DNA from: Flaveria trinervia
Lineage: Eukaryota > Streptophyta > Magnoliopsida > Asterales > Asteraceae
Reading direction: 5' to 3'
DNA: 64,000 nt
NCBI GenBank assembly: GCA_025506515.1
Contig: CM046451.1
Coordinates: 40,014,595-40,078,594, forward strand
Below, one piece after another: positions 11,207 through 22,319 of the stretch. The position numbers were made by a program, and so were the translations under genes. The notes beneath the pieces were generated by a model that did not search any database, had not been told where the DNA came from, and was given only the letters and a program-made list of their open reading frames with translations. Numbering within the stretch: position 1 is the stretch's first letter; every line of letters starts with the position of its first letter.

Positions 11207-12181
11207 TGTAAGGTTTTATGTTAGGGTGACACACCTAAAACATTCAAAGTCTTTAGTGCATGCATGCACTTAAGTACAGAAGTATAGATGCCTTGAAAGT
11301 TTTACACCATGCTCTAGAAATATTCTAAGTGTAAAATCTTCCAAATCTAAGACCAACATCTTGCAAAGCCAAAAGTGATGTCTTCTGAAGCTTCAAAGAC
11401 AAAGTCTTCCGAAGCCATGAAGTGAAGACATGTTGGACCGTACAAGGATCATACAAGCCAATTCAAGTGATGGTTGATGGTTTTTTTGCTGGAAATCTCC
11501 CCAACTCCAAGAACCAATGCGGATGAAGAATCTATATATTAGAACAAAAGTGTTGGCTATTCGCATTTGTTCATGCAGATGACCATGGAACAAATGTTGA
11601 CAAGTATTTGTTCTTTTGTGCATGCGGACAATCAAACAAATGTTGCCAAGTATTTGTACATCCACTTTAACTAATGCGGATGTTCAACAACAATGTGCCA
11701 AGTGTTTGAACATCTGCATTTCTCAATGCTGATGACCAAACACCTATGCGATAGAAGAAAACGAAATGTTGATGAAGATTAACACATTCATATTAGTTAA
11801 TGAGGATGAACATAAGAAATGCTACTGATGACTTTGGTACTTGGACTACATTTCTTATGTATCGTATATGGGTAGTTTAGTCTTTTTGTAAAGGTATATT
11901 GTCAGCCTATTAGTAGGATAGAAAATCCCACTTGTGGGTTGACTTGACAATTAGAATATCATTAATAGTCTTTTGTTTCAAAACTGTCTTGTTACTTTTG
12001 CATGCTAAAATCCTAGAATTCATTGTCACTTTACACCACCATTAATAAAAAGCATTTATGAGTATTTCAAGCATTCAATTATCAATATTTATATGATTCC
12101 GCATATATTCAATGACTTAATCATCATATTCGGTCCTACTTGATTCACATCAACTGAGAATTTCATTCTCACACCCAGTCA
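11207..12181 (+). repeat. Shared LTR: 3' LTR of D and 5' LTR of E (975 bp)
   Basis: It starts TGTAAGG after a polypurine tract and ends CCCAGTCA two bases before a perfect primer-binding site. It therefore serves as a 3' LTR to its left and a 5' LTR to its right. It contains decayed ATCCGCATT/AATGCGGAT units (11510-11830) and a CTTCNGAAG pair (11383-11416). The inverted copy is LTR B at 2304. Confidence 0.85.
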
Positions 12182-12183
12182 AT

Positions 12184-12195
12184 TGGTATCAGAGC
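12184..12195 (+). promoter_or_regulatory. Element E primer-binding site
   Basis: TGGTATCAGAGC, a full match to the initiator tRNA-Met complement, two bases after the LTR end. Confidence 0.9.
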
Positions 12196-12576
12196 TTTGC
12201 TCTCGGTTCATTTTCAGATCTACTCAGATCTGAACTGAAACTCGCTTGATCTGGTAATTGAGTTTTTTTAGAGAGTTCGTCAACTTCTAACTAGTACTCA
12301 TGCTGAAATTCTTCTGAAACATCAACTGTCACTGTTCATTTGTACCGATCCAAGAATATATCATTGAACAACCTATTCTACTTAAAAATTAGGAAAACAA
12401 TATCATAATCAACAAATATTAAAGCTAACATAATAGTTATAGACGGTTCTCAAAAATCAAAACAATTGTTACTATTCATCAGAACTATTATTATCCTAAA
12501 AAATAGACTGATTGGACCACTTGGACTTAAAATTAATGTACTTTTTATTCCAACAATCTAAAACAAATTTATTACA
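12196..12576 (+). other. Element E leader
   Basis: Non-coding, AT-rich. The first 80 bases match the leader of element B. Nothing else is recognised. Confidence 0.6.
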
Positions 12577-13611
12577 ATGGATTCTCATAACTTTTCTAAA
12601 CTTTGTCATGCTCCCAAACCTCCTATGCTTAAACACAAATCTGAGTTTAAGCAATGTAAAATTAGGTTTATGAATTACATTACAGGTGTATATCTGTATT
12701 ATTAGATTTCTATATGCAAAGGATCTCACATCCCTGTGACACTCTTGGTTGACCAAGTTGCGTTATACAAAACATGAAGAATACCCATTGAAGATCTAAC
12801 TCTCGATGATGATTTTTACAAGAAGAAAAAGATTGACCTTAAAGCATAATCCATTCTCACACAAGCTTTGAAAATGGATGTACTCAAAAGACTTGAGAAA
12901 TATGGAACAATAACGACTATGTGGGATGCACTACAAATCATGTGTGAAGGCAACAATGAAGTAGCTGAAATCAACAAAGACAAGTTGGACAATCAATAAA
13001 AAACCTTTCATCACTCTAAAGTGTAGTCAATCTCAAAACAACTACATAGGTTTGTGCAATTGGTCAATGATCTTAAAATTATGGGGGTTACATATAAAGT
13101 AAGGGAGCTGAACAAGATGATGTTGCACAATCTCCTGGAGAGTTGGAAGCATAATGTGACAATGTTGAAAAACACACTTGATTTGGAGAGGACAACTGCG
13201 GATATAATGATTGAAAAAACTGAAGCTCTTGAACTCAATGAAAGGAGTAGAAACCTTGGTGGACCTCAAGTCATTGAAGCATACAAATTTCCAACACACA
13301 CTTATTTTGTGGAAAATGCATTCATTACTAAAGAAAATGATTTTGTCTCATCCGAAGACCATGTAAAATCAACTAGATTCATTTCTTCAGCATCAACCAA
13401 CAAGCCTTGAACCTCATCCCAATCAACTGGGTTCACTACTACTCCTTCAAGTATGCCTGAAGACAAGAGATCTGAAGAGCAAAAGGCTATTTAAAATGAC
13501 TTTGTTGCATGTTTTGAAGTTTTCTTGGGAGGAAGACTCACTTCTGTTCATTAAATCCAAGAAGACCTAGAAGAAATGATTTCCTTATGATGTAGAAGAG
13601 ATGGATCTATA
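12577..13611 (+). pseudogene. Element E: copia gag, first part
   Basis: UBN2-type gag starting ATG 12577 (MDSHNFSKLC). Blocks in order: KPPMLKHKSEFK, MNYITGVY, WDALQIMCEGNNEVAEIN and, in the longest frame (13054-13410), VNDLKIMGVTYKVRELN followed by EALELN and the VIEAYKFP-type tail also seen in B. In-frame stops at about 12704, 12846, 12998 and 13024 disable it. At 13611 it is cut by element F, and reading resumes at 35913. Confidence 0.85.
13607..13611 (+). other. Left target-site duplication of F (CTATA)
   Basis: CTATA directly before LTR F; the second copy is at 35913-35917. Both lie in the gag of E. Confidence 0.9.
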
Positions 13612-14564
13612 TGTAGGGTTTGCAAGAACATAAAACAAAGTTTAACCCGTTAAACTTACTGAAAACACAGCGCAATTTCAACATATTATTTACTTACTTA
13701 TAAGCTGAAAATATGTTCATTAGGTGACCATTTCAATGTATAAAGCAAACCCAAAACAAAGGATCTTAAATATGTGAATGAACAAGCTAAGAACATATGT
13801 TAAAACAACATAAAATCACAACTACATGAAGCTGTGATTAACTACCTTTCTGCTGCTGAAAAGTCGACTAAGGTAGAGAAATAAGTTGCTAAAACTTCGG
13901 CCAAGGCTCCAAGGAAGGATCCCTCAAGCTAGTATACCCCAAGCACTATCACAAAACACCTTAGATGCTAGGATTGAACACCAAAACGAAGAGAACCTCT
14001 TCTGGAATAACTTTCAGCCGAGTTCTATCTATCAAGAACAAGAAAACCTTTTTTTTCTATTGCATGTGTGAGAAAGAAAGAAGAGATTGAGTGAATGTGT
14101 ATCTAAAGAGTGTATATTTTCAAGGATATCAACAATACCAAGAGAAAGACCCCCTCCAAGGGCGGCCGAATCTCTCTTTTAAAATGGTGTTTCCCCCCTT
14201 AAAAGTTAAATGACTTATTAACACATCAATAAGTCATTTCCTTTTAAAAGTTGTTCATCGAATAAACGTTTTATTAGAATAACACATACACATTCACTAG
14301 TTATTTGATGTTATTTAAATAAATTAAATAACATTACAAACAATATCTCTAAACAAAATATCCATATAAATTGTTCAATCTCATATGCAACTTATTTAGA
14401 AAAACCATTTTCTAAATTGGTGTTATTATTTAATTGCGTGATCATATCATCAATTGAATAATTGTCTGTGATTGCAAAGCTTGTTATTGGGTATAACCCG
14501 ACTTGGATCATGACATACTAACCGTATCAATGTTCTATGTGTCTTGGGCATATAGAATCTAACA
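13612..14564 (-). repeat. Element F 3' LTR (953 bp)
   Basis: On the plus strand it runs from TGTAGGGTT to AATCTAACA. It is matched along its whole length by 34956-35912, with scattered substitutions and a few short indels (for example near 13702). It carries no palindrome cluster, in contrast to the Sirevirus-like LTRs. Confidence 0.9.
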
Positions 14565-14592
14565 ATCTACCACTTGCCCAAGACTCATAGAA
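14533..14592 (-). repeat. Hairpin across the PPT / 3' LTR junction of F
   Basis: Arms 14533-14550 and 14575-14592 are complementary in 17 of 18 positions (TTCTATGTGTCTTGGGCA against TGCCCAAGACTCATAGAA), with a 24-base loop. One arm is in the LTR and the other is in the internal region, so the 5' LTR cannot form it. The polypurine tract (minus strand, about 14565-14576) lies in the loop and the edge of one arm. Confidence 0.75.
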
Positions 14593-15337
14593 GATTGATG
14601 CAAGCAGTAAATACCGCCTAACAACGGTTTACTACCCTTAATACGCATGACTTATAGCCATTCAATAACATCATCTTATTCAAGTATCCTACTTGAAATG
14701 ATTTAGGTGAATGAATCATCGTTCCTTTTGTTACTGATGTCATGTTAAATCCAAGAACATAGAGTGATCATTCCTTGTTGATTTAACTTATCAGGCCTTA
14801 GACATATAACTCTCAACTAATAAGAGGAAAAAATTCCATCTTGACCACATACGTTTCTCACAAACACCTCGTGTCATACCTGAACATATCCTTATGTGCT
14901 GTCCACTATTTCAGGACAGTGAAGAATTAGCTCAAGGTATAATACTTGGTGAATATCAAAACCCAATATGTATCTCAGGTCAGAGGATACCAAATGATAT
15001 TCGCCTTTACTCAAAATTACTTATGATTAATCAATAAGATTCGATGTTGTAAAGTTTGAGTTGCGGGTTTGTCCAATATTTGTATCCCACAAATATCTAT
15101 GAACCTTGGTAGCAACCCATTGCTCTATATTCATCCTTATGAATATCAACCAATCCAAGTTCATAATAATCTTACCCTCACACTTGTTCCCACAAGTATG
15201 AACGACTACGGACATTTAGAGTAAACAGTTTACTCATGGATTAAACATGCTAAATTGGAACATTAATTGAAACATTATAACCAAATAATTTATTCAAATA
15301 ATAGAGAGTTCTACATATCCAAATACAAAATTACAGA
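14593..15337 (-). other. Element F 3' untranslated region
   Basis: About 745 bp between the end of RNase H and the polypurine tract, with no coding signal. This is long for a Tnt1-like element. The frame at 15027-15215 shows no family features. Confidence 0.5.
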
Positions 15338-15862
15338 TCAAATCCAATCACTAGAATATCGAAGTCCCATGGCACAAGTATGACCTTCGCGCTTTGCCTT
15401 TTCAAGGAGCTTCGTGAGAGGATCCGCAATGTTCTGATCCGTGTGAACTTTGCGAATACATATCCTTCCTTTTTCAACTTCATCCCGTATGTAGTTGAAT
15501 CTCCGCTCAATGTGCCTAGTCTTTTGGTGAGCACGAGGTTCCTTGATTTGAGCAATCGCACCCTCGTTGTCACAAAAGATCTCTAGGGGGTCCTGAATGG
15601 AAGGGACAACCCCTAAATCGGCAATGAATTTCTTTAACCATGCAGCTTCTTGAGCTGCTAATGAGGCGGTGACGTATTCTGATTCTGTAGTTGATGGAGC
15701 CACCACATCCTGTTTGGAGCTTTTCCAAGAGACCGCTCCTCCATTCAGAATGAAAATATATCCCGATTGTGACCGAGAATCATCACGATCGGTTTGGAAA
15801 CTCACATCCGCGTAACCTTTTACAACGAGTTCCTCATCACCAGATCCATAGATTAAGAACAT
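15338..15862 (-). pseudogene. Element F: RNase H domain
   Basis: A well preserved copia RNase H of 174 residues. The first block reads KGYADVSFQTDRDDSRSQSG (about residues 15-34), with the first catalytic Asp. STTESEYVTASLAAQEAAWL carries the Glu and IFCDNEGAIAQ the second Asp. The ending KVHTDQNIADPLTK is the usual last block. It is separated from the RT by a frame change near 15870. Without its partners it is a relic. Confidence 0.9.
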
Positions 15863-15876
15863 AACTCTTGTCCTCC

Positions 15877-17068
15877 TTAGGTATTAAGTATGTTCTTAAC
15901 AGCCATCCAATGACTGTTTCCAGGATTTTGCTGGTAACGGCTTGTCATGCTTAAGGCGCATGATACGTCCGGTCGAGTGCATATCATCGCATACATGATG
16001 GATCCAATAGCATATGCGTATGGGATAGCCTTCATTTTATCCTGCTCATCCTTTGAGCTAGGACATTGAGTCGTACTCAATATCGTTCCTCTTTGAATAG
16101 GTACGGTACCTTTCTTAGAGTTCTCCATCTTGAACCTTTTCAAGATTTTATCAATATACGCACTTTGATTTAAACCAATCAGCCGTCTAGATCTATCCCT
16201 ATAGATCTTTATTCCCAGAATATAGGCGGCTTCTCTAAGATCCTTAATGGAAAAACAACTTCCAAGCCAGGTTTTTACACTTTCCAAGGTTGGAATGTCA
16301 TTTCCAAATAGTAGTATGTCATCAACATACAATACTAGGAAAGTTATTGTGCTCCCACTAGCCTTCTTATACACACAAGCCTCATCAGCGTTTTTGATGA
16401 AGCCAAATTTCTTTACCTCCTCATCAAAATGATGATTCCAGCTTCTCGATGCTTGTTTCAATCCATAGATTGATTTCTTTAACTTGCATACTTTATTAGG
16501 ATGTTTTGGATCGACAAAACCTTTAGGCTGAACCATATAAACATCTTCCTCAAGATATCCATTTAGGAAAGCGGTTTTGACATCCATTTGCCAATCTCAT
16601 AATCATAATGAGCAGCTATGGCAAACAATATCCTTATAGACTTAGCATCGCAACAGGTGAGAAGGTTTCATCATAATCAACCCCTTGAGTTTGAGTGAAA
16701 CCCTTTGCTACAAGTCTAGCTTTATAAGTATCCAAGTTTCCATGCATATCGGTTTTCTTCTTGAAAACCCACTTACTTCCAACTACCTTGGAATTAAGAG
16801 GTGGTACAACAAGTTCCCAAACTTGATTGTCATACATGGATTGCATCTCAACGTTCATGGCCTCAAGCCATTTATCACAATCCAAATTGGACACTGCATC
16901 ATGGTATGTGGTTGGTTCATCTGAATCTACCAGATAGCATCCATCCATGAAAAATCCGTATCTTTCAGGTGGATTACTAGTTCTACCACTTCTATGAACG
17001 TTTTGTGTGTATTGATCAACTACTTGATCAACTTCAACATCCTCATGTTGAGTGCTAACTTCAACCAA
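15877..17068 (-). pseudogene. Element F: reverse transcriptase
   Basis: Two frames, 17068-16634 and 16587-15877, cover a complete copia RT. The N-terminal part holds NVEMQSMYDNQVWELV and SKWVFKKKTD. The C-terminal part starts MDVKTAFLNGYLEEDVYM, continues to KLKKSIYGLKQASRSW and has the catalytic box VLYVDDILLFGND (YVDD intact), ending with the IGSIMYAMICTRPDV block. The break near 16600 is the only clear interruption. Confidence 0.9.
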
Positions 17069-18086
17069 TGTGCATCGGGTTGTGGTTCTTGATCCTCCTC
17101 AAGATTCACTATTCTACTGCTAGTCCCTTCCATAAGGAACTTTCCTTCTAAGAACTCACCCTTTCTGGAAACAAACACCTTTTGTTCCAGTGGATCATAG
17201 AAATAATATCCCATAGAATCTCTAGGGTATCCAACAAAGATACACTTGGTGGATCGGACTTCCAATTTGTTTGGGGTGGGAGTCTTAACATAAACCTCAC
17301 AACCCCAGACCCTTAAGTATGATAGGGATGGAACTCTTTCATGCCATATCTCGAAAGGTGTCCTTTCCACCTTTTTGGTTGGGGGCATATTTAGAATACG
17401 GGCCGCGAAGAGCAAAGCGAAACCCAAAATGATAGAGGTAATGTGCTTCTAGCCATCATAGATCGGACCATATCCAATAAGGTTCGATTCCTCCTCTCAG
17501 ACACACCATTATGTTGTGGTGTTCCAGGTGGAGTGAGTCGTGAGATAATCCCACAACTCCTAAGATGGTCTTGAAAAGCATCACTGAGGTATTCACCTCC
17601 TCTATCGGTGCGGAGAACTTTAATCGACTTGTTGAGTTGATTTTCTACTTCATTCTTGAAGATTTTGAACATTTCAAAAGCTTCATCTTTGTGCCTTAAT
17701 AAGTACACATACCCATAGCGACTATAATCGTCGGTAAAGGTAATGAAGTATCTTTCACCATTCCTAGTCATTGGCTTAAAAGGACCACATACATCCGAAT
17801 GTATGATTCCTAATAAATCTTTTGCCCTTTCGTTAGTTCCACTAAAGGGTGCCTTAGTCATTTTACCTTGTAAACAAGACTCACATACATCAAATGAATC
17901 ACATTCATTCATTTTTAAAAGACCATTCTTTTGTAGTGTTTGTATACGTTTCTTGTTTATATGACCAAGACGACAATGCAAAAGATAGGTTACATTCAAA
18001 TCCAACTTTAGTTTCTTGGTGCTAGTTTGGTACAATGAACTATTTAAAGTATTTTCATGAACCAATTCATAAATACCATTAATGGG
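17020..18086 (-). pseudogene. Element F: GAG-pre-integrase and integrase
   Basis: Reading leftward from the point of insertion of G, the sequence gives the HHCC zinc segment (HCRLGHINKKR ... CESCLQGKM) and then an integrase core with all three catalytic positions: FTDDYSRYGYVY, LRTDRGGEYLS and NGVSERRNRTLLDM. A frameshift near 17410 splits the FWG-type block, and the C-terminal part continues in 17427-17020 (TPFEIWHERVPSLSYLRVWGCE). The DDE core alone appears intact. Confidence 0.9.
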
Positions 18087-18091
18087 GATAG
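18087..18091 (-). other. Left target-site duplication of G (GATAG)
   Basis: GATAG before the left LTR; the right copy at 32243-32247 reads TATAG, one mismatch. The insertion lies in the pol of F between protease and GAG-pre-integrase. Confidence 0.75.
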
Positions 18092-18796
18092 TGTTAGGAC
18101 CTGGTATTTGACCGAAATACCTAGAGATTAACGTGTAAACCAGATCAAATAGTGCGGAATCCTATTTGATTGGTGATCCAATTAGTGAGAACACACGAAG
18201 AATCAATCAAGAATTGAAACCAACGTTAGAAATCGATTGGGAATCGATCTAATGTGTTCTATGAACTTCGAGAACGAATTGGGAGCTTTCTGGACGGCTA
18301 GGGTATGCTTGGAATCGTAATTGATCGAGAGTACTTCTTTTTCACGAATTGAGTTGTATTTATAGGTTGGTATTATTCAATCGTGCGACTGAATCATTAG
18401 TCTGGTTCAATCGTGCGATTGAACCATGCGGTTGATTCATTAGTACGACTGAGTGTTCAGTCGTGCGACTGAGCCAATCTTATGTTACAATCGTACGACT
18501 GATCCAGTCTCCTGGTTCAGTCGTGCGACTGAGTCAATCGTGTGAAGTTATTCATGCGTATGGTTCATTCGCATGAGAACTTTATTATGTTAAGTTTGAA
18601 TGTATTGTGTATTAATTAATAAACATTATGTGTAATCATTCAAGCAATCACTAACCTAATTAACCAATTCAATGTCGACACATTAATGAAACATTAAACA
18701 TTATAACTAACAAACTATCAATATCATTTCATTAATCATACCAAACAAGATCTATTACATCACATATCATGATCTAGGGACATACATGTATCAACA
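18092..18796 (-). repeat. Element G 3' LTR (705 bp) with CAGTCGTGCGACTG palindromes
   Basis: On the plus strand it runs from TGTTAGGACC to GTATCAACA. A TATA box (minus strand TATAAATAC, 18357-18365) lies downstream of a palindrome cluster at 18380-18560. The cluster includes CAGTCGTGCGACTG at 18458-18471, so it sits in U3 just upstream of the core promoter. Confidence 0.9.
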
Positions 18797-18808
18797 AACT
18801 CCCCCTTG
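18797..18808 (-). promoter_or_regulatory. Element G polypurine tract
   Basis: The minus strand reads CCAAGGGGGAGTT directly against the LTR. This is the same tract as in D and H. Confidence 0.85.
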
Positions 18809-18841
18809 GACCTAGATCTTTCTAATGTTTTTTTTTCTTCA

Positions 18842-20025
18842 TTACCTCCTCATATTGTTGTAGTTGTCCTCTTTTGTGACTCCCGCGTGAATATCAAATG
18901 CGAAGCAAAGTCTTATGACATTTTGGAACTGGAGGGCCTGTACAATATCTTGCGTATCATAGAACAGTGGCCACTTGTATAGTGTATAGACATCCTTTTC
19001 CGACAAGTTGGTAAGCCACATCGGGTCGAATACTCTGATTGTATCCATTTGGCCCTCTTTATTTAGGACTATGACCGCTTCTGCTGTTCTCCAATCGTAT
19101 TACCACCACTTAAAGTGTGGTGTGAAATCCTTTGTCATTTCCCGGAGTGGGATTCTTGACATTGTGCGCGGAGGATTCCACTTCAACACTATCTTTGGTT
19201 TTCCAGTAATGGCATCCATCTCAGACCTTCTAATATACCTTGTAGGTTGTTGAGGTCTGAAGTTAATCCACCTGGTGTGGTACTCTTTCTTTAGGGCAGC
19301 CTCAAACCAGCCTGACATCTTTCTTGGGTCAGCATACAACAGCTTCAGTTTGGCTAGCTGGTTGAGCTCAAAACCTGGTAGAGTCTTTAAATCATGTGGA
19401 AATCTAAAGTACTCTATGCCCTTCTCCCCCTTAACGACATAAACGTTAAGATCATCAAAATATGCCCATGCTATAATCCTGCCTGACACCTTAAGATGTT
19501 TCTTGACTCTGTAGAGCTTGGTGTAGGCATCCCTCTTCGGTGCAGCACGTTGGGCTCTAACTTCTTTAAAACATGCAGCCCATTCAGCCTTACGGATATC
19601 AACATCATCCTTTGAGGCTTGGGCCATTCCCTCTATCTTCTCTGACTCTTGCTCCATTTTGTCTAACATCTCAAATGTATCACCGACAAGGGATTCACCC
19701 AGATTGGGAACCACATTGCCCTCATTGTCAGCATACTGAGGATAGTGCTTTGCAGTGACATCTTCTATCTCTATTTCATCTACGTCATTTAGCTCGACAT
19801 CACAGGTAGAATTACATTTCGTAGCATCTTTCACTATTTCATCAGGATTGAGCTTGAAAATTTCTGCCAGTTGCTCGTTTGATAGATCGTGAATTATTTC
19901 CCCTTCTTTAGGGGTATAACTCACTGACCTTCTGACAATCCCTTGCAGATCAAGAACCATTGTGAGTTGAGACTTGACCTGCTGAAGGGGAGCAATATCA
20001 AACTCATCTCTTTTGTAATTTGGAT
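18842..20025 (-). pseudogene. Element G: envelope-like ORF, 3' exon
   Basis: One continuous frame with a single nonsense codon (TAA at about 19100, after HFKWW; element H has a TAT codon at the matching place). It begins after a candidate splice acceptor at 20026. Features in order: an Asp/Glu-rich stretch (DVDEIEIEDV), a basic helix (KRDAYTKLYRVKKHLKVSGR), then a well conserved block (WINFRPQQPTRYIRRSEMD, KPKIVLKWNPPR) and the end block FDPMWLTNLSEKDVYTLY. I see no transmembrane segment. The same blocks are found in order in element H at 39320-40500. The biochemical role is unknown. Confidence 0.75.
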
Positions 20026-20164
20026 CTGTTTGATTTACACATTTCACACTCAAATCATTAGTAATTTATCAAACGAAATGCATTAACTTAATATAAACAT
20101 TTAATACATGCTTTTTCAATACAGAGTACAAAAGTAAATAAATACATAAACACCTAATATTTAC
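20026..20164 (-). other. Candidate intron in the envelope-like ORF of G (139 bp)
   Basis: On the minus strand: donor AAAA|GTAAAT at 20165/20164, acceptor AATCAAACAG|AT at 20026/20025. The interval is AT-rich and has a TACTAAT branch-point-like motif about 32 bases before the acceptor. Removing it joins the upstream and downstream frames in phase (phase 1), whereas read through it stops at once (TAG at 20154). A matching interval exists in H (40510-40655). Confidence 0.6.
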
Positions 20165-22231
20165 TTTTATCCTGAATACTCGGCTCATCACATGAAGGTG
20201 CAGAAGCAGAAGCTGACCGATCTTGTCTGTTCTTTGATCTTTTCTCTTGCCCTGGAGCTAAGACAGATTCAGCTGCTTCTCCTCCGTCAGTGTCATCATC
20301 TTCGTGCCATTCTTTAGTTTTCTCTTCGTCAGTTTCACTCTCATCATCATCATCGTCTTCATCATCATCATCATTTCTGTCCCCATCCCTTATCTTTAAG
20401 GGCTCATCCTTCGATCCTTTCAGCTTTAGCAAAATGGTCTTTTTAGCCTTTTCCAACTCCTCTATTATCTTCCCTGAGGTGACGCTTTGAGCTTGAAGAA
20501 TGGCTATCTCGTTGCTCTGGGCAGTCATCTGTCGGGCCTGTCTTTCAATCACTTGAGCCTACTCTGCAATTTGGTGAGTTTGTGCAGCAGTCAGGTCAGT
20601 AAGCTGGCGGATTTGGGAGGCCTTTTCCTCATTGGCAGCCAGCAAACGCATTACCATTCTGTTTAGTGCTGACAATTGTTCTTCTACCGCAACTGTAGGT
20701 AGAGGTGATCTGTAAGTGAATGAGGGATAGGCTGAGGGCTTGGTTTGGTGGCTAGTTGTGGTGGTGGTGGCTATGGTGAATATCGGGTCAGGTCGGGATG
20801 ATAGTGGTGGTGAGTGAGGGGTGAATGATGTAGTGGTGGCTAGGATCTGTATTGTGGTGGTAGGTCTGGTGGTGTCTGTGGTTGTTGTGGGGGCTGTGGT
20901 GGCTATGGTGGTGGATGGTGTGTCTGAAGAGGTGGTAGTGGTGGTGCTAGTGGCTGTGGTGGCTGAGGTAGTAGTGATGAAGGTCAAACGACGCTTCTTC
21001 TCTGGTTTCTACCCATGGGGTTGAGCCATCCATTTTCTCCTCGTTCCCTTCGAGGTGGATGCTCCCCCTCCTACCTGCCGATTGACCCTGGAGCATAGGT
21101 CGGGTCGGTCTCTGTCTCTCTAGAGTCTCTTGGGTGCTCACCAACCACCCAAAGCCCATGTACTGTGGGAACCACTTTTCTTCCCACAGTCCTGGTGAGG
21201 GGCTCCTCATGAGACTCTTCTTCTTCTACTTCTGTCTCAAGGACAAAATCATGATGAAACCCTGCTGATTCGGTAACCTCTGCAGCCGGGGCAGATGCTG
21301 GAGGCACGACATCAGACGTAGTGCCTCTCTATGGAACAGGCATATTGTCTCCGGCACCCCCACTATCATCATCATCTGAATCTTCAGTGGGTAGGACAAT
21401 TGGCTCCACGTCGGAGTCACTGTCCTCGTGATGCCATTGGCATCTCCCTGGTGCCACATAACTTTCATCTGCTAAATGGCCAATCAGCCTCTTTGCCTGG
21501 GGCTTCACTTGCTTGCCCCGGTACACCACCATCCTACCCAAAGTAGTGTCATCCATAAGTTCGAAAGTCACTACATCGTGACTTTCCTTGGGGAGGAAAG
21601 GCAGCTTCTCATTGAATATCATCTCAAGAAACCTTGGATACATACAAAAACCTTCTTTCCCTTTTGCTTCAATGTTCTCTACCAAATAAGCAAAGATCAT
21701 ATTCGAGAAGCTGAAAGGGTGGTTCAGCACCAGAGCCACGAAGGCATTTTGTATCTGATCTGATAGGTCATCGAAACCACCCCTTCTCGAAGCAATGCAC
21801 TCAAGAATCACATGTGCCAGATATTTGTATTGTGGGCACAAGTTGATCTTATTTAGCACCCCCGAGTTAATGTCCCCCGCATACTTGATTCGGAGGAAAC
21901 ACCCTCTCACTGTCAAAGGATGTAACTTAGTGGGGTGAGTGGAGTCATCCCCAAACTCAAGGATTCTCTGGATGTCAGTAGCGGTAATGTCGATAGCTTG
22001 ACCCAAAATGGTGTTCGGATGCTGCATGGCTCACGAGAGAGATCCACTGAAGCATTCTCCCAGAATGCCTGGTGTAGTGATTTGTAAGGTGTGCACGGTG
22101 TAGATATAGCCTTATGTATCCGTGAGCATTTGAGGAAGGCTATAATCTCGGAGAACTTGGTCCGTTCCGAGTGTGTGGTCCAAATGGGCACATATGTTGT
22201 GCTTTGGATTAAGAGAGCACCTGTCAGCCAT
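20165..22231 (-). pseudogene. Element G: envelope-like ORF, 5' exon
   Basis: The start ATG at 22231-22229 (MADRCSLN) is chosen because H starts at the homologous ATG (42663). The frame shifts twice before 22030. The conserved domain then reads through ITATDIQRILEFGDD, LTVRGCFLRIKYAGDINSG, KYLAHVILECIASRRGGFDD and GFCMYPRFLEMIF. This is the domain I know from envelope-like ORFs of Asteraceae copia elements. Next come an acidic patch, a frameshift between 21071 and 20987, a Thr/Ser/Pro-rich mucin-like segment (20985-20740), a coiled coil (20690-20420) and a second acidic patch (DDDDEDDDDDESE). Nonsense codons lie at 21329 and 20559. Confidence 0.75.
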
Positions 22232-22319
22232 TTTTCCTCAAACCCAAAACACATGATCATTAGTTCATAATACATCAGAATTCAGTTCTAAGTGTAGTGT
22301 TTCACTTCCATTCTAATTA

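Noticed and set aside
18380..18560. CRISPR-like array of short repeats
   Set aside because: Units are 14-bp palindromes with irregular spacing, variable arms and no unique spacers of constant length. They lie in a plant retrotransposon LTR with no cas genes.
20290..20490. Plus-strand frame with a long Ser run
   Set aside because: It is the complement of the Asp/Glu-coding GAT/GAA repeat in the envelope-like ORF of G. Only the minus strand shows conserved blocks.
20821..21024. Plus-strand Val-rich frame
   Set aside because: Antisense of the Thr-rich segment of the G ORF; low complexity only.
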